Shown here: positions 55,146 through 64,000 of the stretch, one piece after another | Layout: the number at the start of each line of letters is the position of its first letter | Position numbering within the stretch: position 1 is the stretch's first letter | Assembly (NCBI RefSeq): GCF_036711975.1 | Contig: NC_091973.1 | Location: forward strand, 20,708,001-20,772,000 | Reading direction: 5' to 3' | Origin: Onthophagus taurus | Lineage: Eukaryota > Arthropoda > Insecta > Coleoptera > Scarabaeidae | DNA length: 64,000 bases | The notes under the pieces: generated by a model | What the model was told of the DNA's origin: nothing | What the model saw: the letters and a program-made list of their open reading frames with translations, nothing else | Databases searched by the model: none | Translations under genes and position numbers: made by a program

Positions 55146-55400
55146 CCTATTATCATAAACACGAATTTGCAAATACTACTGCATTTAAAAAATTTATATG
55201 CAGATTATTTAAACGTAGTATACAACGGCGTGTATAATCCATCGGAGGGGGATTATATTATTATACTAGGTATTCCTTCGGGGATGGAATTTTATTTTGC
55301 ATATTTCGGTAAGTTGTAAATACTAATATTTCTATTAATACTTCTATTAATATTTGAATTTTAATTTATAGACACCATTCCCGAAGGGTTGGAGTGTAAG
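55146..55400 (+). CDS. Possible exons of an unknown gene
   Basis: Between tttttag at 55145 and gtaagttg at 55310, one frame is open and reads LLHLKNLYADYLNVVYNG, then YNPSEGDYIIILGIPSGM and EFYFAYF. A second piece, ttatag at 55370 to gtaagt at 55396, would add DTIPEGLEC. The exon borders are good but I do not recognise the product and find no start or end. Confidence 0.35.
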
Positions 55401-56118
55401 TAATAATTAAAAACAAAAAACAATGTATCTAATATCTCTTTTTTTCTTAGATTATAACGAAGATCTCTTCTAATGTACTGTTAAATAATAATCTAATGTA
55501 CTCTAATAATTTTTTAATACAAAATGGTTTAATAAAAATGATATAATTTAATAAAAATTTCTTTTTTTGACATCTTTAAACGTGACGTTTTTAAAATAAA
55601 AGCTGGACTGAAAAGCGCTTACGTACCGCTTCTCATTCATTTTCAACTACATTGATCTATTTCAACTCCATTGATTTCATAACGAATTCATTCAAAGGAA
55701 GGCATAGACATTGTTTGTTAATTGACACTGATCCGTACAAGTAGCAATTTTTCCATTGTTTTCAGACGTTAACTGCAGGCGAAATGGATGATTAATGCGA
55801 GAGTTACATGTGGGACTGCTGTTGTAATATTACGTTCCATACGTATAGTTACAACTTTTATAATCTGCACCGGTAAATCTGAAGCGTGTTCTCAACCGAC
55901 CTCCAAAATTTTACTACTAAATCCCAACATTTTTCCTATAGAATTCAACTTTTTGAAATTGATTCAGTATTTACTGTTTATAATACATCTCAATATATTA
56001 TTATTATTATTGGGTTTAATAGAAATAGATCCTTTACCTAGGAAACTCTTTAAATAGTCTTCAATGTATTTTCTGGAGGCATTGTGATTGGTTTATAGAT
56101 TCTTGTCGTACAGATAGG
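55401..56118. other. No supported gene
   Basis: A frame at 55788-56057 is open but low-complexity and hydrophobic at its end (IIHLNILLLLLGLIEI). I do not count it. The rest is AT-rich. Confidence 0.3.
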
Positions 56119-56397
56119 TTAGTTCAGACTGACATCTGGCTGTTGAATGAAGGATATTTTGATAAAGAAATGTTTAATAAGAATGATTATGGGTATGTGT
56201 AGCTCCTTATGTTTCATATAACCAAACAGCATTTTCGGCTGATATCCTAATTTTCTTGCTTCATCGCAAAACATTAAAGATGTTGGTAGGCAGGCTCCAA
56301 AATAATGTTGTCTTATCAATTCTTGGGAAATTATATTGTTTAATAACGATAGTTTAATTCGATCTGTACCTGTTAACACTATGATGAGATGCGCCAA
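56119..56397 (-). CDS. Hypothetical protein with ACLPTS motif
   Basis: 92 residues: LSLLNNIISQELIRQHYFGACLPTSLMFCDEARKLGYQPK, given here only by its parts (ISQELIRQHYFGACLPTS; MFCDEARKLGYQPKML; then FGYMKHKELHIPI). A Cys followed by a helix, and a later G-x-x-x-x-x..H pattern, recall the start of transglutaminase/papain-like folds (Cys then His), but only the Cys half is convincing. The end runs into hydrophobic sequence. I cannot assign a function. Confidence 0.35.
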   Translation of the reverse strand: MAHLIIVLTGTDRIKLSLLNNIISQELIRQHYFGACLPTSLMFCDEARKLGYQPKMLFGYMKHKELHIPIIILIKHFFIKISFIQQPDVSLN

Positions 56398-56803
56398 TGT
56401 CCCCAGGGTAGAGTATCAACTGTCCCCGATAGTATAGTCAACTTTCTCTTCAAACCTACCATTCCGTATCAACTTAAAAGAATATTAAATAAACAAATTA
56501 GTTTTTTGTACAATTTTAATACCTTTTGTAATTAGTATGTCAGAGGTTCAAATGAACCTAATGTACCTAAACTAATAAATACTAATTGTTGTTGTGTTAA
56601 TCATAAGAAAAACAGCGGATTACATCATGTGCATGGTCATCAGTTGTTGTTGATTTGGAGGATGGATTCTCCGTATTCTCCGTTTGACGAAGGAGGAGAA
56701 CAACGGTCGTATTATGACCGAATTTATTGGTTTAAAATCTAAAATGTATGCTATTAAAGTTCAAATTTCTGAAAGTGAAATTGAAAAGAAACTTATTGAT
56801 ACA

Positions 56804-58296
56804 GGTGAAAATCAGAAAGAAATTAATAATAATAATAATAATAATTCACTTTATTGCCCAACAAAGATCAATTACAGGACAATATTACAAGAAAAAGAAA
56901 ATAAGAAATAACACATGCCATAAAACAAATATAATTCACATAAACACTCTTACACTATTATTGATTATTAGTTAGTTTACACATCCTCTGCACCGGGGAG
57001 TTGGCTAAAACATTGGATCTGCAATGCCTCAAATAAAACTGATTTGTACTACGTGTTGCACGCGTAGGCACCGCGAAAATGATCCGCGACAACAACCAAC
57101 CACAATCCAATTCACCTTGCACTAACTTCTGCAAAAACTTGATGCACTGGTCATCTCTTCTTACGTCTAGTGCAGAAAAATTGTGACGCCGCAGCAGGGA
57201 TGCGTAATCCATTCCACGATCCGGGTATGATCCGTCCAGGCGTAGAGACAAATATTTGAGAAATCTCCTCTGAATTCTCCAATATAAGTCTATGACACAC
57301 ATAATGTGGCGACCAAATTACAGAGCCATATTCCAATTTGGACAATACAAAGGTCAAAAATAGGGTCTTGTACACACCGATATCAGAAAAAGCACGCGAG
57401 GTGCGCAAAACGAAACCAAGCATCCTCGCTGCAGAAGATGCAATATTTTCGATGTGAGGTACAAAAGACAATTTGCGGTCAAAAGTTACTCCCAGATCCT
57501 TGATTGTAGATAGTTTCTCAAGAAGAACACCTTCTATATAATAAGAAGATGGAAGAGGAGACAGCTTGCGTGTAAAACTAACCGCACCGCACTTATTGGC
57601 ATTAATCTTTAGCTGATAACGGTTACACCATTCCACCAAGACGTCCAAATCCGACTGAAGACTGACAACATCACGGTCCGCAAAAATAGGTCGGAATAGT
57701 TTCAGATCATCCGCATAAGCTAGTACGCTTGATGAAAATTTGTCTAGAAGGTCATTCAAGAAGATAACAAATAGTAGGGGGCCTAGATTTGAGCCCTGAG
57801 GAACACCAGACCTAGCCGTAAACTCCATAGACGCATAACCGTTGTAGTACACATAATTTATACGACCCGATAGGTAAGAGGCAAATAGTTTCATAAACTT
57901 AGGAGATAAGCCAAAAGCACTAAGTTTATACAAGAGGACGTCAAGATGAATCATGTCGAATGCTTTAGAAAAATCAGTGTATACCACATCTACCTGACCG
58001 CCCCTATCCAAAGATTCACAAATTACCTCAGTAACCACCGCGAGGTTGGTAATGGTCGAACGACGCTTGATAAATCCATGCTGATATGGTGACACAAATG
58101 ACTGAACCTGTGGATAAATCATCTTGTAAATAATCTGTTATAACCATGTTATAAGCAGAGACACCAGAATATACTCCAGAGAATTGATCTGCAAAAGCAT
58201 TAACTATTTTTCCAGGATCAGTGTAGGTGGACTTATCACGCATCATTTTTCCAGGAAGTCGAGAGGTCGTTGTTTTCTGTCTTATATAATTCCAAA
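56804..58296 (-). mobile_element. 5'-truncated Jockey-type LINE insertion
   Basis: Flanked by ATTGATACA at 56795-56803 and 58297-58305. The 3' end on the minus strand carries a (TTA)n tract (56845-56824). It encodes a partial reverse transcriptase on the minus strand and interrupts the polymerase C-terminus. Confidence 0.8.
56958..58296 (-). pseudogene. Jockey-type reverse transcriptase, frameshifted
   Basis: From the right: WNYIRQKTTTSRLPGKM and KIVNAFADQFSGVYSG (58296-58100), then after an internal deletion near 58100 YQHGFIKRRSTITNLAV, VVYTDFSKAFDMIHL, SGVPQGSNLGPLLF and LAYADDLKLF (catalytic Asp pair near 57705). The C-terminal part is KDLGVTFDRKLSFVPHI to LSKLEYGSVIWSPHY. A shift near 57300 leads to the last segment ending at 56958. 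The endonuclease domain is missing through 5' truncation. It is a different LINE from those at 6930 and 12478. Confidence 0.85.
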
Positions 58297-58639
58297 ATTG
58301 ATACAATTATATCAAATGTTGGTGTTAGCAAAAAGGCTAAAGGTGTAATCATCATCATTAAAAACGCTTACATTTGAAAACTATTATCAATGCTTATTTA
58401 ATAATGAAACATTTATTACTGAACAAAATTCCATTCGGTCTCAAAAACATAATGTATACACGATTCAACAAAGGAAGGTAGCGTTGAATAGCCATGATGA
58501 TAAGAGAATTGTATCTTATTCTTACACAGATACAAAACGTTGGGGTTATAAAAAATTGTACTAACACATAAACAAGATACCACGTAATAAATCAAGTTTG
58601 GACAAGTTTAAACATGTTTAAACAGGTAAGAAACAAACA

Positions 58640-58646
58640 TATATAA
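58640..58646 (+). promoter_or_regulatory. Putative TATA box of secreted coiled-coil gene
   Basis: TATATAAA-like stretch (catatataaattg) about 70 bases upstream of the Met at 58713. Confidence 0.35.
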
Positions 58647-58712
58647 ATTGAAGCACCACTTAATGTCATTTAATTGTGTTCTAGCAATATTAATAACAAG
58701 ATTGAAAAAAAA

Positions 58713-59260
58713 AATGATTGTTTTCCCACTTCTACTACTACTACTATTAGCAAATGGGTTAAATGGTCAAAGAAGATAATTACTATAAGGACCAATATGA
58801 AATTGTATATTCAAACTATGAGACTCTATATAATTCTAGTAGTATCTTATATCAAACCTGAAAAAACAATATGGAAAGGTGTTGTGAACAATGTGAACCA
58901 ATGTTAAATGATATTTGCAACAATGAAATTAAATCTTTGAGTGGAAAATTTGCAAATTCAACAACAAGAACGACTACGGAAATATTAATAAATAATACGG
59001 TAATTTTAACAGCACGCAACAAAGAATTAAATGAAATATTAACAAAAACTCAAGAAAGATTAATAACTGCATACGAAATAATTAATTCAGAAGAAAAAAT
59101 AATTGATCGATTAAACAAAGAAGTAGAACAAATGAGATTTAATGTTATTATAATTAAAAATGATAATGAAAATTATAAAAAAAAATTAAAAGCATGTCGT
59201 ACTGAAATTTTGCAACGAAATGGTGATCGTTTGAAAATGATGCATAATGTAAATAATTGA
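58713..59260 (+). pseudogene. Secreted coiled-coil protein A, broken
   Basis: Begins MIVFPLLLLLLLANGLNGQ, a clear signal peptide, then a stop after RR near 58780. In a shifted frame NYYKDQYEIVYSNYETLYN and a TGA at about 58860 lead into the main frame (58871-59260): ERCCEQCEPMLNDICNNEIK, SLSGKFANSTTR, and a long heptad-rich coiled coil (NKELNEILTKTQERLITAYE, then EKIIDRLNKEVEQM) ending near a Cys (KKLKACRTEIL). The protein would be secreted and multimeric. The word SGKFANS recurs as SGKYANS in protein B (61300-62352), so the two are probably related. No homologue recognised. Confidence 0.55.
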
Positions 59261-59387
59261 ATCACATCATTAGTATTACGAGAAGAAAAATAATCAATAA
59301 AAAAATGGGATCTTATATCACCACCACGCTTCTAACAACAGTATAAATAAGAACATATCTTCAATTTAATATTATTTCAATACAAAC

Positions 59388-59573
59388 ATGCCTACTATTT
59401 GGTGTAACTTATGTGAAAAACATTTCTGCTATTGTAAAACATCAATAGAAAACCATAAAAAACAAGATGTACGTGAAAGAAAAAAAATTGAAGAAATAAG
59501 GAAGAAAAGAAAACCTAAAACTAGTTCAACTGATATTATGTGTTATGAAACTTTAAATGATAGTCCTTTGTAA
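59388..59573 (+). CDS. Short Cys/His-rich protein
   Basis: 61 residues: MPTIWCNLCEKHFCYCKTSI then ENHKKQ gives a C-x2-C-x6-C-x-C...H site, a probable single zinc-binding motif, followed by a very basic tail (RERKKIEEIRKKRKPK). Family unknown. Followed directly by the tandem duplication and the LITAF-like gene on the other strand. Confidence 0.5.
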   Translation: MPTIWCNLCEKHFCYCKTSIENHKKQDVRERKKIEEIRKKRKPKTSSTDIMCYETLNDSPL

Positions 59574-59578
59574 AATAA

Positions 59579-59745
59579 AAAAAAACCTTTTCAAAAATAA
59601 CTGTTTTTTATTGATTTTAACATTCGTATGTACCTAAATACAAATCACAATAAGGACAAATAAAAAAAAACCATTTAAAAGATAATTGTTTTTTATTGAT
59701 TTTAACATTCGTATGTATCTAAATACAAATCACAATAAGGACAGT
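59579..59745. repeat. Tandem duplication of about 80 bp over the 3' end of the LITAF-like gene
   Basis: Two copies (ttttttattgattttaacat, tcgtatgtacctaaatacaa) at about 59601-59660 and 59685-59745, preceded by aaaaaaaacc words. The copies include the last codons, stop and 3' flank of the LITAF-like gene, so the outer copy is a non-coding duplicate. Confidence 0.8.
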
Positions 59746-59984
59746 GATGATCAATATTTTTACATGAATCCATACAATATGGTACCCAAACACAGAACCA
59801 ACATCTGTAATAAAAAAATAAATAAATAACAATCAATTATTAAAGTTACTGCTTACCCTAATAAGCATAAAAATAAACTGTTCACATGTGTTCTATTAGT
59901 TGTTGTCTTTTCAATTTTTGTTGCAATTCGATGTTTGCACTCAGGACATGTAAATTTTTGACTTTTTACTCCAAAATGATGCAT
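59702..59984 (-). CDS. LITAF-domain protein, two exons
   Basis: Minus strand, exon 1 59984-59857 and exon 2 59804-59702, joined by a 52-bp GT-AG intron in phase. The 76-residue product is little more than a LITAF domain: FTCPECKHRIATKIEK (first zinc knuckle), a membrane-inserting hydrophobic stretch LFLCLLGCWFCVWVPYC, then DSCKNIDHHCPYCDLYL (second knuckle, H-x-C-P-x-C). LITAF proteins sit on the cytosolic face of endosomal/lysosomal membranes and bind zinc with the two knuckles. All key Cys residues are present and the frame is intact, so this gene may be functional. It is too short and too split to show as one frame. LITAF genes occur in insects and in some large DNA viruses, so origin is open. 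Confidence 0.8.
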
Positions 59985-60099
59985 GGTTATGAATATGTGA
60001 TAAACATAATTCTATAATTTATACAATTTTTTGCTTTTAATCCAACTATACCATCTATCAATAAAAATTTGAATTTAAGTAAAATTAATATACGGTTGT

Positions 60100-60240
60100 T
60101 TTATTTTCATAACCTTTTACACTCTCTTTCTGGTTATCAACATCAATTAATTTTAATAATTTTATAAACATCAATTAACAGCATGTGACCTTTGACCTGT
60201 AAGTTATCGATAACCCACCATTGACGTTCAAATTAAAAAA
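60100..60240 (+). repeat. Direct repeat between small genes, copy 1
   Basis: tttattttcataacctttta ... gtgacctttgacctgtaagttatcgataaccc, repeated at 60868-60975 with an internal gap of about 35 bases. Each copy lies upstream of a small gene on the + strand (60405, 61300), so it may carry promoter or end signals of duplicated gene units. Confidence 0.75.
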
Positions 60241-60404
60241 AAATATGTTGATATTGTTAGTTTCCGTTGCATTTGTGCTTATTAGACAAAAATACTTTTT
60301 TGATTGAAATCTGATAAGTAAATTTCCCTAACTCAACGGTTGTATATATATATTCCATTTGAGATAAGTTCTGAATCCAAACGTTAAAATCTTCAAACAA
60401 GACA

Positions 60405-60802
60405 ATGAGCAGTAAGTTTTTTTCATTGAAGTAATTAATTCTCTACATAATCTCTTCTTTTAGAACAAGTTATGAAAGCAAAGATGAGTAGCAAGTATTT
60501 TTTTTGTTTTTCATTAAAGTAATTGATTCTCTACATAACCTCTTCTTCTTCTTCCTCTTTTAGAACAAGAGGATGATGCAACTTGGGATACTGGGAATGT
60601 TATACCATTCGAAGTACCCCAAGTGTGTTGGTGGTGTCTGGAACCTGGACATTTTCAAAAGCATTGTCCAGTACCGAAAATAAAATGTTGTTCCAAGTGT
60701 TGGACATTTGAAACAACTACAAAGGACTGTATGACTTGTAAGAGCTGGCGGCCAGCTATTAATTATACGAATTTTAGAAGCTGGCGGCCGGCAAAGTATT
60801 AA
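60405..60802 (+). CDS. Zinc-knuckle protein with a skipped duplicate exon
   Basis: Exon 1 60405-60411 (ATGAGCA, gtaagt donor) joins in phase to 60564-60802. The 82-residue product reads MSKQEDDATWDTGNVIPFEV, then CWWCLEPGHFQKHCP (a CCHC knuckle), CCSKCW and DCMTC, and ends with two RSWRPA-type repeats. A duplicate exon-plus-intron cassette lies between (60464-60530). Including it would shift the frame, so the intact protein needs it skipped. A CCHC knuckle usually binds RNA or single-stranded DNA. No homologue recognised. Confidence 0.55.
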
Positions 60803-60867
60803 AGAATATGATGTAGAAATTATAAATGGATTGATATTAAAAGTATAAAACAGTAATTAATGTTAAT

Positions 60868-60975
60868 ATACGTTTGTTTTATTTTCATAACCTTTACACT
60901 CTTTCTCTAATTATCAACATCACAGCGTGTGACCTTTGACCTGTGTGTTATCGATAACCTCACCGTTGACCTAAA
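60868..60975 (+). repeat. Direct repeat between small genes, copy 2
   Basis: Counterpart of 60100-60240; see that entry. It keeps the gtgacctttgacctgt and ttatcgataacc words. Confidence 0.75.
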
Positions 60976-61014
60976 TAACCTTGTTGACCTCTGCTAGATA
61001 AAACGTTGTGACGT

Positions 61015-61200
61015 CAGAGTCACAGGTAAAGTCAGGTAAATTTTTCTTCTTCGGGGTTAACCAAGGATTGCGTGTACAAGAACTACCCCCCACCACCACT
61101 GTCACAGGTAAGATCAGGTAACTTCTTCTTCGGGGTAGTTCTTCAGCAGCTTAAGGGTATCAACTACAAGAACTACCCTTCTGAAGAGTGGTAACCAACC
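61015..61200 (+). repeat. Short direct and inverted repeats before secreted protein B
   Basis: gtcacaggtaa(a/g) ... tcaggtaa ... ttcttcggggt occurs twice (61018-61060 and 61095-61135). The second copy forms a hairpin with the following text (ggggtagttctt / aagaactaccc). GC content is higher than in the surroundings. Confidence 0.6.
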
Positions 61201-61299
61201 CATGGCCATCAGGCATGCCATCGAGTTTTCGGTCCCAGAACCCCCTTAGCTGTACTACTTACAATATAGACCATTAACAGGTTTAGTGCAAAAGATTGT

Positions 61300-62352
61300 A
61301 TGAATTTTATATTGTGTCTTATCGCTAGCGTGATTATCAGCGCTATCGATGCAACAGAACACTTTAATATAAGTTATTATAAAAATGGTTCGACTTCTCT
61401 CGTTCATAATATTAAAAACACCAGTGCACAAATTCTTTTTAAAATTGCTTTAAATTGCTTAAAACAATTGCTTTTTTTAAAGTCCGTTAAGAAGAACAAG
61501 AGGAAGAAAGCTAATACATTAACATTCAGCTCCGAATTATTGTCTTCACCAACTCTATATCACACAACAACAACAGTCAGATCATCGTTATCTAGTATAA
61601 AACCTTCGGTAACAACGGAATCCAAATTTAAAACAAAACAATTGAATCGTTATCGTCTACAGTAACGGATTTAGACGAATATGGTGATAATTGTACGGCA
61701 AATTTAATAGAATGCCGTTTGATGAATAAAGATTTAAATATTCGATATCTCGCATTATCGATTACATTTCATGAGGATTTGCAGTATTTAGAAGAATGCA
61801 ATGAAAGAATGAAGAGATTAAATTCAATTCGAGAAATTAACGAATTAAAAGAATCTCTCGGGCAAACTAAGGAGGATCTTATTGATAGCAGACAAGATCT
61901 AATCAATTGTTTAGGTCAAAACGCTGGTTTACGGTTGAAAATATCTGTTTGGAGCGGGAAATATGCTAATAGCAATGATAATAGCGATTTATTACCGCAA
62001 GCGGGGGCTCTTGTAAATTTATCTGTAACCTCCGAATGTAGCTGGTATTGTTCTTCATGCGAACAAGAAACCAAAAGATTTAAATCGAAATTAAATGAGT
62101 GCAATCCAACTTACTGAGTTGGAGAATCTATATAGGAAAGCCGAAGAGTGTTGTAAAAGGAGGAAAAAAAGAAAAAATAAAAAACGCGGTGGAGGAACAT
62201 GCGTAAAGTTTTCTGAATGCGCGTTTGTTGTACAGATCGAATTAGTTGAAATTGATGCACCGAACTGGCAAGAAGTCTGCAACGATCGGTTAAAATTCAA
62301 AAAACAAATCGAGGAAGTAGAAGTAATTTTATCACCCATATTTTCGCAATAG
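61300..62352 (+). pseudogene. Secreted coiled-coil protein B, two frameshifts
   Basis: Starts MNFILCLIASVIISAIDAT, a signal peptide, then a Ser/Thr-rich region. A shift near 61640 leads to LDEYGDNCTANLIECRLMNK and a coiled coil (EECNERMKRLNSIREINELK, GQTKEDLIDSRQDLINCL). SGKYANSNDN, a Cys cluster (CSWYCSSCEQETKRF) and, after a shift near 62095, ELENLYRKAEECCKRRKKRK to the stop at 62352 follow. Protein A has the same order: signal peptide, Cys pair, SGK(F/Y)ANS, coiled coil. Possibly a secreted effector or a viral structural protein. Function unknown. Confidence 0.5.
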
Positions 62353-62565
62353 CACCGTCTAAGCATTATAATGTCAACTCACAACGTGATTCTCTAGTTC
62401 CTCTAGTTTTTCTAGTTAAGTTACCCCAACGTAATGAGCCTGTATTAATTTCATTAATGTTGAAAATAAAATCCATGTTGCAAGTATATTTTAATGGAAA
62501 AACTAGATAAAACTTCTTAAAAGTGAAAAACTTCTTTAACTTGCTTAAAAACATTATTATTATTA
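62353..62565. other. Spacer up to the Penelope-like element
   Basis: AT-rich, with an imperfect palindromic ctctagttcctctag word at about 62391. No gene. Confidence 0.4.
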
Positions 62566-64000
62566 AACGTTGTTATTGATCGTAAAGTTTATCTAGACAA
62601 AACATATTCATTTATGGCTTCCAATAATTACAATAAACTAAGATCCGATCCTACGGATAAGATTATTAAACAAACCAGAGAACTTATAAACAAGTGTAAA
62701 GAAACTTTAATCGAGTTCACGCCAAGATTTAAAAATTTTAAAAATTTTAAAAATTCAACATTTTTTAACAGTTCATTTTTTATCCATTTGAACCCTATTC
62801 TCCCGAGGCTCTATGCACTTCCTAAGCTACATAAGATCAATATGCCTATTCGACCCATAACAAGCTTTAATTCTTCACCTACTTCTAAACTGGTTGATTT
62901 TTTGTTTAATATTTTCAAGATTATCGATTTCAAAGCTAAATTTTCTGTAACTAATTCCTTACAATTTATTGAACGAACCAAAAATTTAAATTATAATAAT
63001 AAATTACTTGTTTCTTTTGATATTACTAATTTATATTCAAACGTACCCATCGATAAGACACTTGAGTTAACTTCACATTTGTTTAAAAATCACTTTAATA
63101 ATATTAACACCGAACATTTTGATAGCCTTTTGAAGCATGTAGTTAAGCAAAATTATTGCACTTTTAATAACGAATTTTTTCATGTCTCTGAGGGACTTCC
63201 AATGGGAATGCCCCATCGGGGCTTCTATCGGAAATATTTTTGGACTACATTGAGAACAATCATATAATTAATAATTCTAATCCCTTCAGAAATAAAATAT
63301 ACAATTGGATAAGGTACGTCGATGATGTATTTTGTGTGTGGGACGGGAATTTGGCTTCACTAAATGATTTTCACGATTTTATAAATAATTTACATCCTAA
63401 TTTAAACTTTACTTTAGAAATTGAGAAGGAGTGTTCACTTAACTTCCTTGATCTTGAACTCACTAAAATTAATAATTCTTTGTCTTATAATATTTATAGG
63501 AAACCATCTATGGTCTCAACAACAATTCCCTTTGATTCTTTTCACCCAATGTCTCATAAATTGGCGAATTTTCGTTATTTGATTAATCGTGCCATCCCTT
63601 TATCACAGGAGCATAAATTTGAGGAATTTAAATATATTCATACTCTTGCATTGAATAACGGTTTTCCTTTAAGTATTATTAAAGGTTTACAGTTTAAATT
63701 GCTTCAGAGTAAAGATCCTTTGGATGTTAAGGTGAATGATAATTATATTTACAAACCCATTTCATATAATGAAATATCTTTGGTGTCCAGAAGCTTTTTT
63801 GATAAATACAAAATTAAATTAGCCTTTTCTAACAATTGTTCTATTATTAGGCTTTTATCTAATTACCACCCTAAAAATGGGAATATACTTAAAAAAAATG
63901 GCGTGTATTCGGTTAGATGTTCTAACTGTAACGGAATTTATATTGGACAGACAGGTCGTCGTTTAGGAAACAGAATTCATGAACATAAAAATAGAATTCA
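62566..64000 (+). pseudogene. Penelope-like element: reverse transcriptase and GIY-YIG, cut by window end
   Basis: Open from about 62566 (VYLDKTYSFM) with no N-terminal part, so 5'-truncated. Motifs: LPRLYALPKLHKINMPIRPI, LLVSFDITNLYSNVPIDKTL (catalytic Asp), EGLPMG, then one base is missing near 63203 and the second frame continues SGLLSEIFLDYIENN, WIRYVDDVFCVW (catalytic Asp pair near 63318), LNFLDLELTK and FPLSIIKGL. From about 63900 it has YSVRCSNCNGIYIGQTGRR, the start of the GIY-YIG endonuclease, and is still open at 64000. Apart from the single frameshift the copy is well preserved. Penelope-like elements prime reverse transcription at nicked DNA. Confidence 0.9.

Larger units (their letters stand above)
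56683..58562 (+). pseudogene. Virus-like DNA polymerase C-terminus (copy 4), split by a Jockey insertion
   Basis: The first piece 56683-56803 reads NNGRIMTEFIGLKSKMYAIK to KKLIDT and overlaps the last segment of copy 3, so it is a different copy. After the insertion the frame resumes at 58306 with IISNVGVSKKAKGV and runs through [18 protein letters not shown] and [20 protein letters not shown] to 58562, the usual end of these polymerases, with one or two stops near 58378. The join at ATTGATACA is exact. Only the thumb/C-terminal region is present. Confidence 0.75.

Noticed and set aside
55788..56057. 89-codon plus-strand frame
   Set aside because: Hydrophobic low-complexity end and no conserved motif.
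56119..56397. Transglutaminase-like enzyme
   Set aside because: Only a Cys-helix segment is suggestive; no second catalytic residue in good context, so left as hypothetical.
58028..58306. Separate gene on the minus strand
   Set aside because: It is the shifted upstream part of the truncated Jockey reverse transcriptase.
1..64000. tRNA and rRNA genes
   Set aside because: I saw no cloverleaf with A and B boxes and no rRNA-like conserved stretch on reading both strands; short tRNA remnants could escape notice.

Overview
The window is eukaryotic nuclear DNA, almost certainly from an arthropod and most likely an insect. It is AT-rich, its genes have short GT-AG introns, and its transposon families are typical of insect genomes (BEL/Pao, CR1/Jockey-group LINEs, Penelope, P/THAP, Mutator, PIF/Harbinger, pogo, piggyBac and hAT derivatives). 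I cannot name the species. I see no ordinary housekeeping gene. The window is a stack of mobile elements nested in one another plus a virus-like (Polinton/adintovirus-type) region.

0.7-6.6 kb: an SGNH-hydrolase-like multi-exon gene lies between inverted repeats, followed by a decayed P-element (THAP) transposase. 6.6-12.5 kb: a gypsy fragment, then a Jockey-like LINE split by a 4.2 kb insertion that starts TG, ends CA and is flanked by CTGG. That insertion holds a putative LTR promoter region and a Mutator-like transposase. 12.5-23.45 kb: a nearly intact two-ORF LINE on the minus strand. An intact BEL/Pao retrotransposon with identical LTRs and a 5-bp target duplication lies inside the last codons of its ORF2. 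23.45-25.3 kb: Penelope and gypsy remnants.

25.4-32.9 kb: a PIF/Harbinger transposon with its two genes (Myb-like and nuclease). The Myb-like gene is split by a pogo-like element with perfect 19-bp inverted repeats, whose transposase originally carried a C-terminal PHD-type finger.

33-58.6 kb: virus-like material, broken up. It contains two copies of a small FLPKR-type protein, a chromodomain integrase tail, an RNase-H-like candidate, a matrix-metalloproteinase-like gene with prodomain and hemopexin repeats but no catalytic domain, and at least three copies or pieces of a zinc-finger/endonuclease VII/family-B DNA polymerase gene. The polymerase pieces are interrupted by a SAM-domain (SAMD3-like) multi-exon gene, a dimeric minisatellite, a Penelope insertion, LTR-like blocks, a Jockey insertion and a 23-base assembly gap. 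Part of the polymerase is duplicated on the two sides of that gap, which suggests merged haplotypes.

58.6-62.4 kb: small genes, including two secreted coiled-coil proteins, a two-exon LITAF-domain protein on the minus strand and a zinc-knuckle protein with a duplicated exon cassette. 62.5-64 kb: a Penelope-like element (reverse transcriptase plus GIY-YIG) that runs off the window.

The nesting gives a relative history. The Jockey-like LINE is older than the LINE at its 3' end, which is older than the BEL element (zero LTR divergence). The Harbinger element is older than the pogo-like element inside it. The polymerase gene is older than the Jockey insertion in its C-terminus.
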